From Clostridium sp. (GTDB lineage Bacteria; Bacillota; Clostridia; TANB77; CAG-508), in NCBI GenBank assembly GCA_018371855.1, contig JAHAKD010000002.1, positions 124,001 to 188,000 on the forward strand: DNA of 64,000 bases. Direction: 5' to 3'. Both the position numbers and the translations under genes were made by a program. Of the stretch, positions 63,714 through 64,000 are shown piece after piece. Below the pieces are notes generated by a model. The model was not told the DNA's origin, made no database searches, and saw nothing but the letters and a program-made list of their open reading frames with translations. Each line of letters starts with the position of its first letter. Position 1 is the first letter of the stretch.

Positions 63714-63935
63714 ATGATAATGGATATAAAAAAATATAAAGAAATGTATAATCATCTATTAAAAAGATATCAAGATGGCATAAATTACATAACAGATCAT
63801 CCAGAAAAAGCTGATGATTATGTAAAAGATATAAATGAAATACAATCAGTAGCGGAGTTCTTTCTAAAAGAAATAATGCGAAGACAAAAAGTATCTAAAG
63901 ATGAAATTTTGGGAGGATTTAAAATTGAACAATAA
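63714..63935 (+). CDS. Small phage protein, unknown
   Basis: 73 residues from ATG 63714 (AAAGGA seven bases upstream; the longer frame from 63672 enters the iterons). Helical and charged: KKYKEMYNHLLKRYQDGINYI. It overlaps the next start by 11 bases. Confidence 0.6.
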   Translation: MIMDIKKYKEMYNHLLKRYQDGINYITDHPEKADDYVKDINEIQSVAEFFLKEIMRRQKVSKDEILGGFKIEQ

Positions 63936-64000
63936 AAATATAGGAAATAAATTCGAAAATGAATTAGCAGAAAAGTTATCTAAAAAAGGATATTGGGTTA
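63925..64000 (+). CDS. Start of a phage nuclease (Holliday-junction-resolvase-like), cut by the window end
   Basis: TTG 63925 after GGGAGG. LNNKNIGNKFENELAEKLSKKGYW is the N-terminal signature of VRR/RecU-like and phage endonuclease folds (GNxFExxLAxxL). Only 25 codons are visible. Confidence 0.55.
   Translation, partial: MNNKNIGNKFENELAEKLSKKGYWV

Overview
The window is a very AT-rich chromosomal segment from an anaerobic, spore-forming Firmicute of the Clostridia type. The reasons are a spore germination protease (gpr), a YtxC-type sporulation protein, the rimP-nusA-rnpM-ylxQ-infB-rbfA operon in Firmicute order, near-consensus sigma-A promoters (TTGACA / 17 nt / TATAAT), strong GGAGG ribosome binding sites, and use of TGA as a stop codon. 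The genus cannot be fixed from the sequence. No rRNA, tRNA or CRISPR array was seen.

Layout. Positions 1-14.6 kb hold a glycogen/alpha-glucan group: a debranching enzyme cut by the window edge, a GH57 branching enzyme, a DUF4912 protein, alpha-glucan phosphorylase and glucose-6-phosphate isomerase. Interleaved with these are ruvC, holA, gpr, ytxC and three unrecognised genes. Positions 14.9-20.8 kb carry a P-loop/Asp23 fusion, cmk, plsC, an S1-domain protein, typA and an O-methyltransferase. Positions 20.9-27.7 kb carry an alarmone-synthetase-like gene, two PF06541 membrane proteins, ldh, an ABC exporter and a nucleotidase-like HAD protein. At 27.7-31.9 kb lies a 1404-residue protein ending in an archaeal-CCA/OAS-type nucleotidyltransferase module, followed by a puzzling 400-nt region. 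Positions 32.4-46.8 kb hold pepF, addA (without addB), the rimP-to-rbfA operon, nrnA, truB, birA and a superoxide dismutase. Positions 46.8-53 kb are accessory: a self-regulated MarR/FUSC pair, a double MazG-type pyrophosphohydrolase, a radical SAM protein, three small genes each with its own promoter and terminator, and a frameshifted HAD gene.

From about 53.25 kb to the window end is the left part of a prophage: tyrosine integrase, a possible small RNA, ImmA-type peptidase, CI-like repressor, operators, Cro-like protein, antirepressor, a YneA-like LysM protein, Gp157, a Sak4-like ATPase, a DUF669/SSB-like protein, a DnaG-type zinc-finger protein, a DUF927 helicase, an iteron array that looks like the phage replication origin, and the start of a nuclease gene.

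Across the first 45 kb, but not later, about a dozen copies of a short palindromic repeat (core GGGGACGTTCC) sit in gene gaps. In places they supply a stop codon, a C-terminus or a ribosome binding site. Three genes (ruvC, holA and the HAD gene) are each broken by a single extra base that can be placed as a C in front of a G-run, which is either an assembly artefact or a shared mutational signature.
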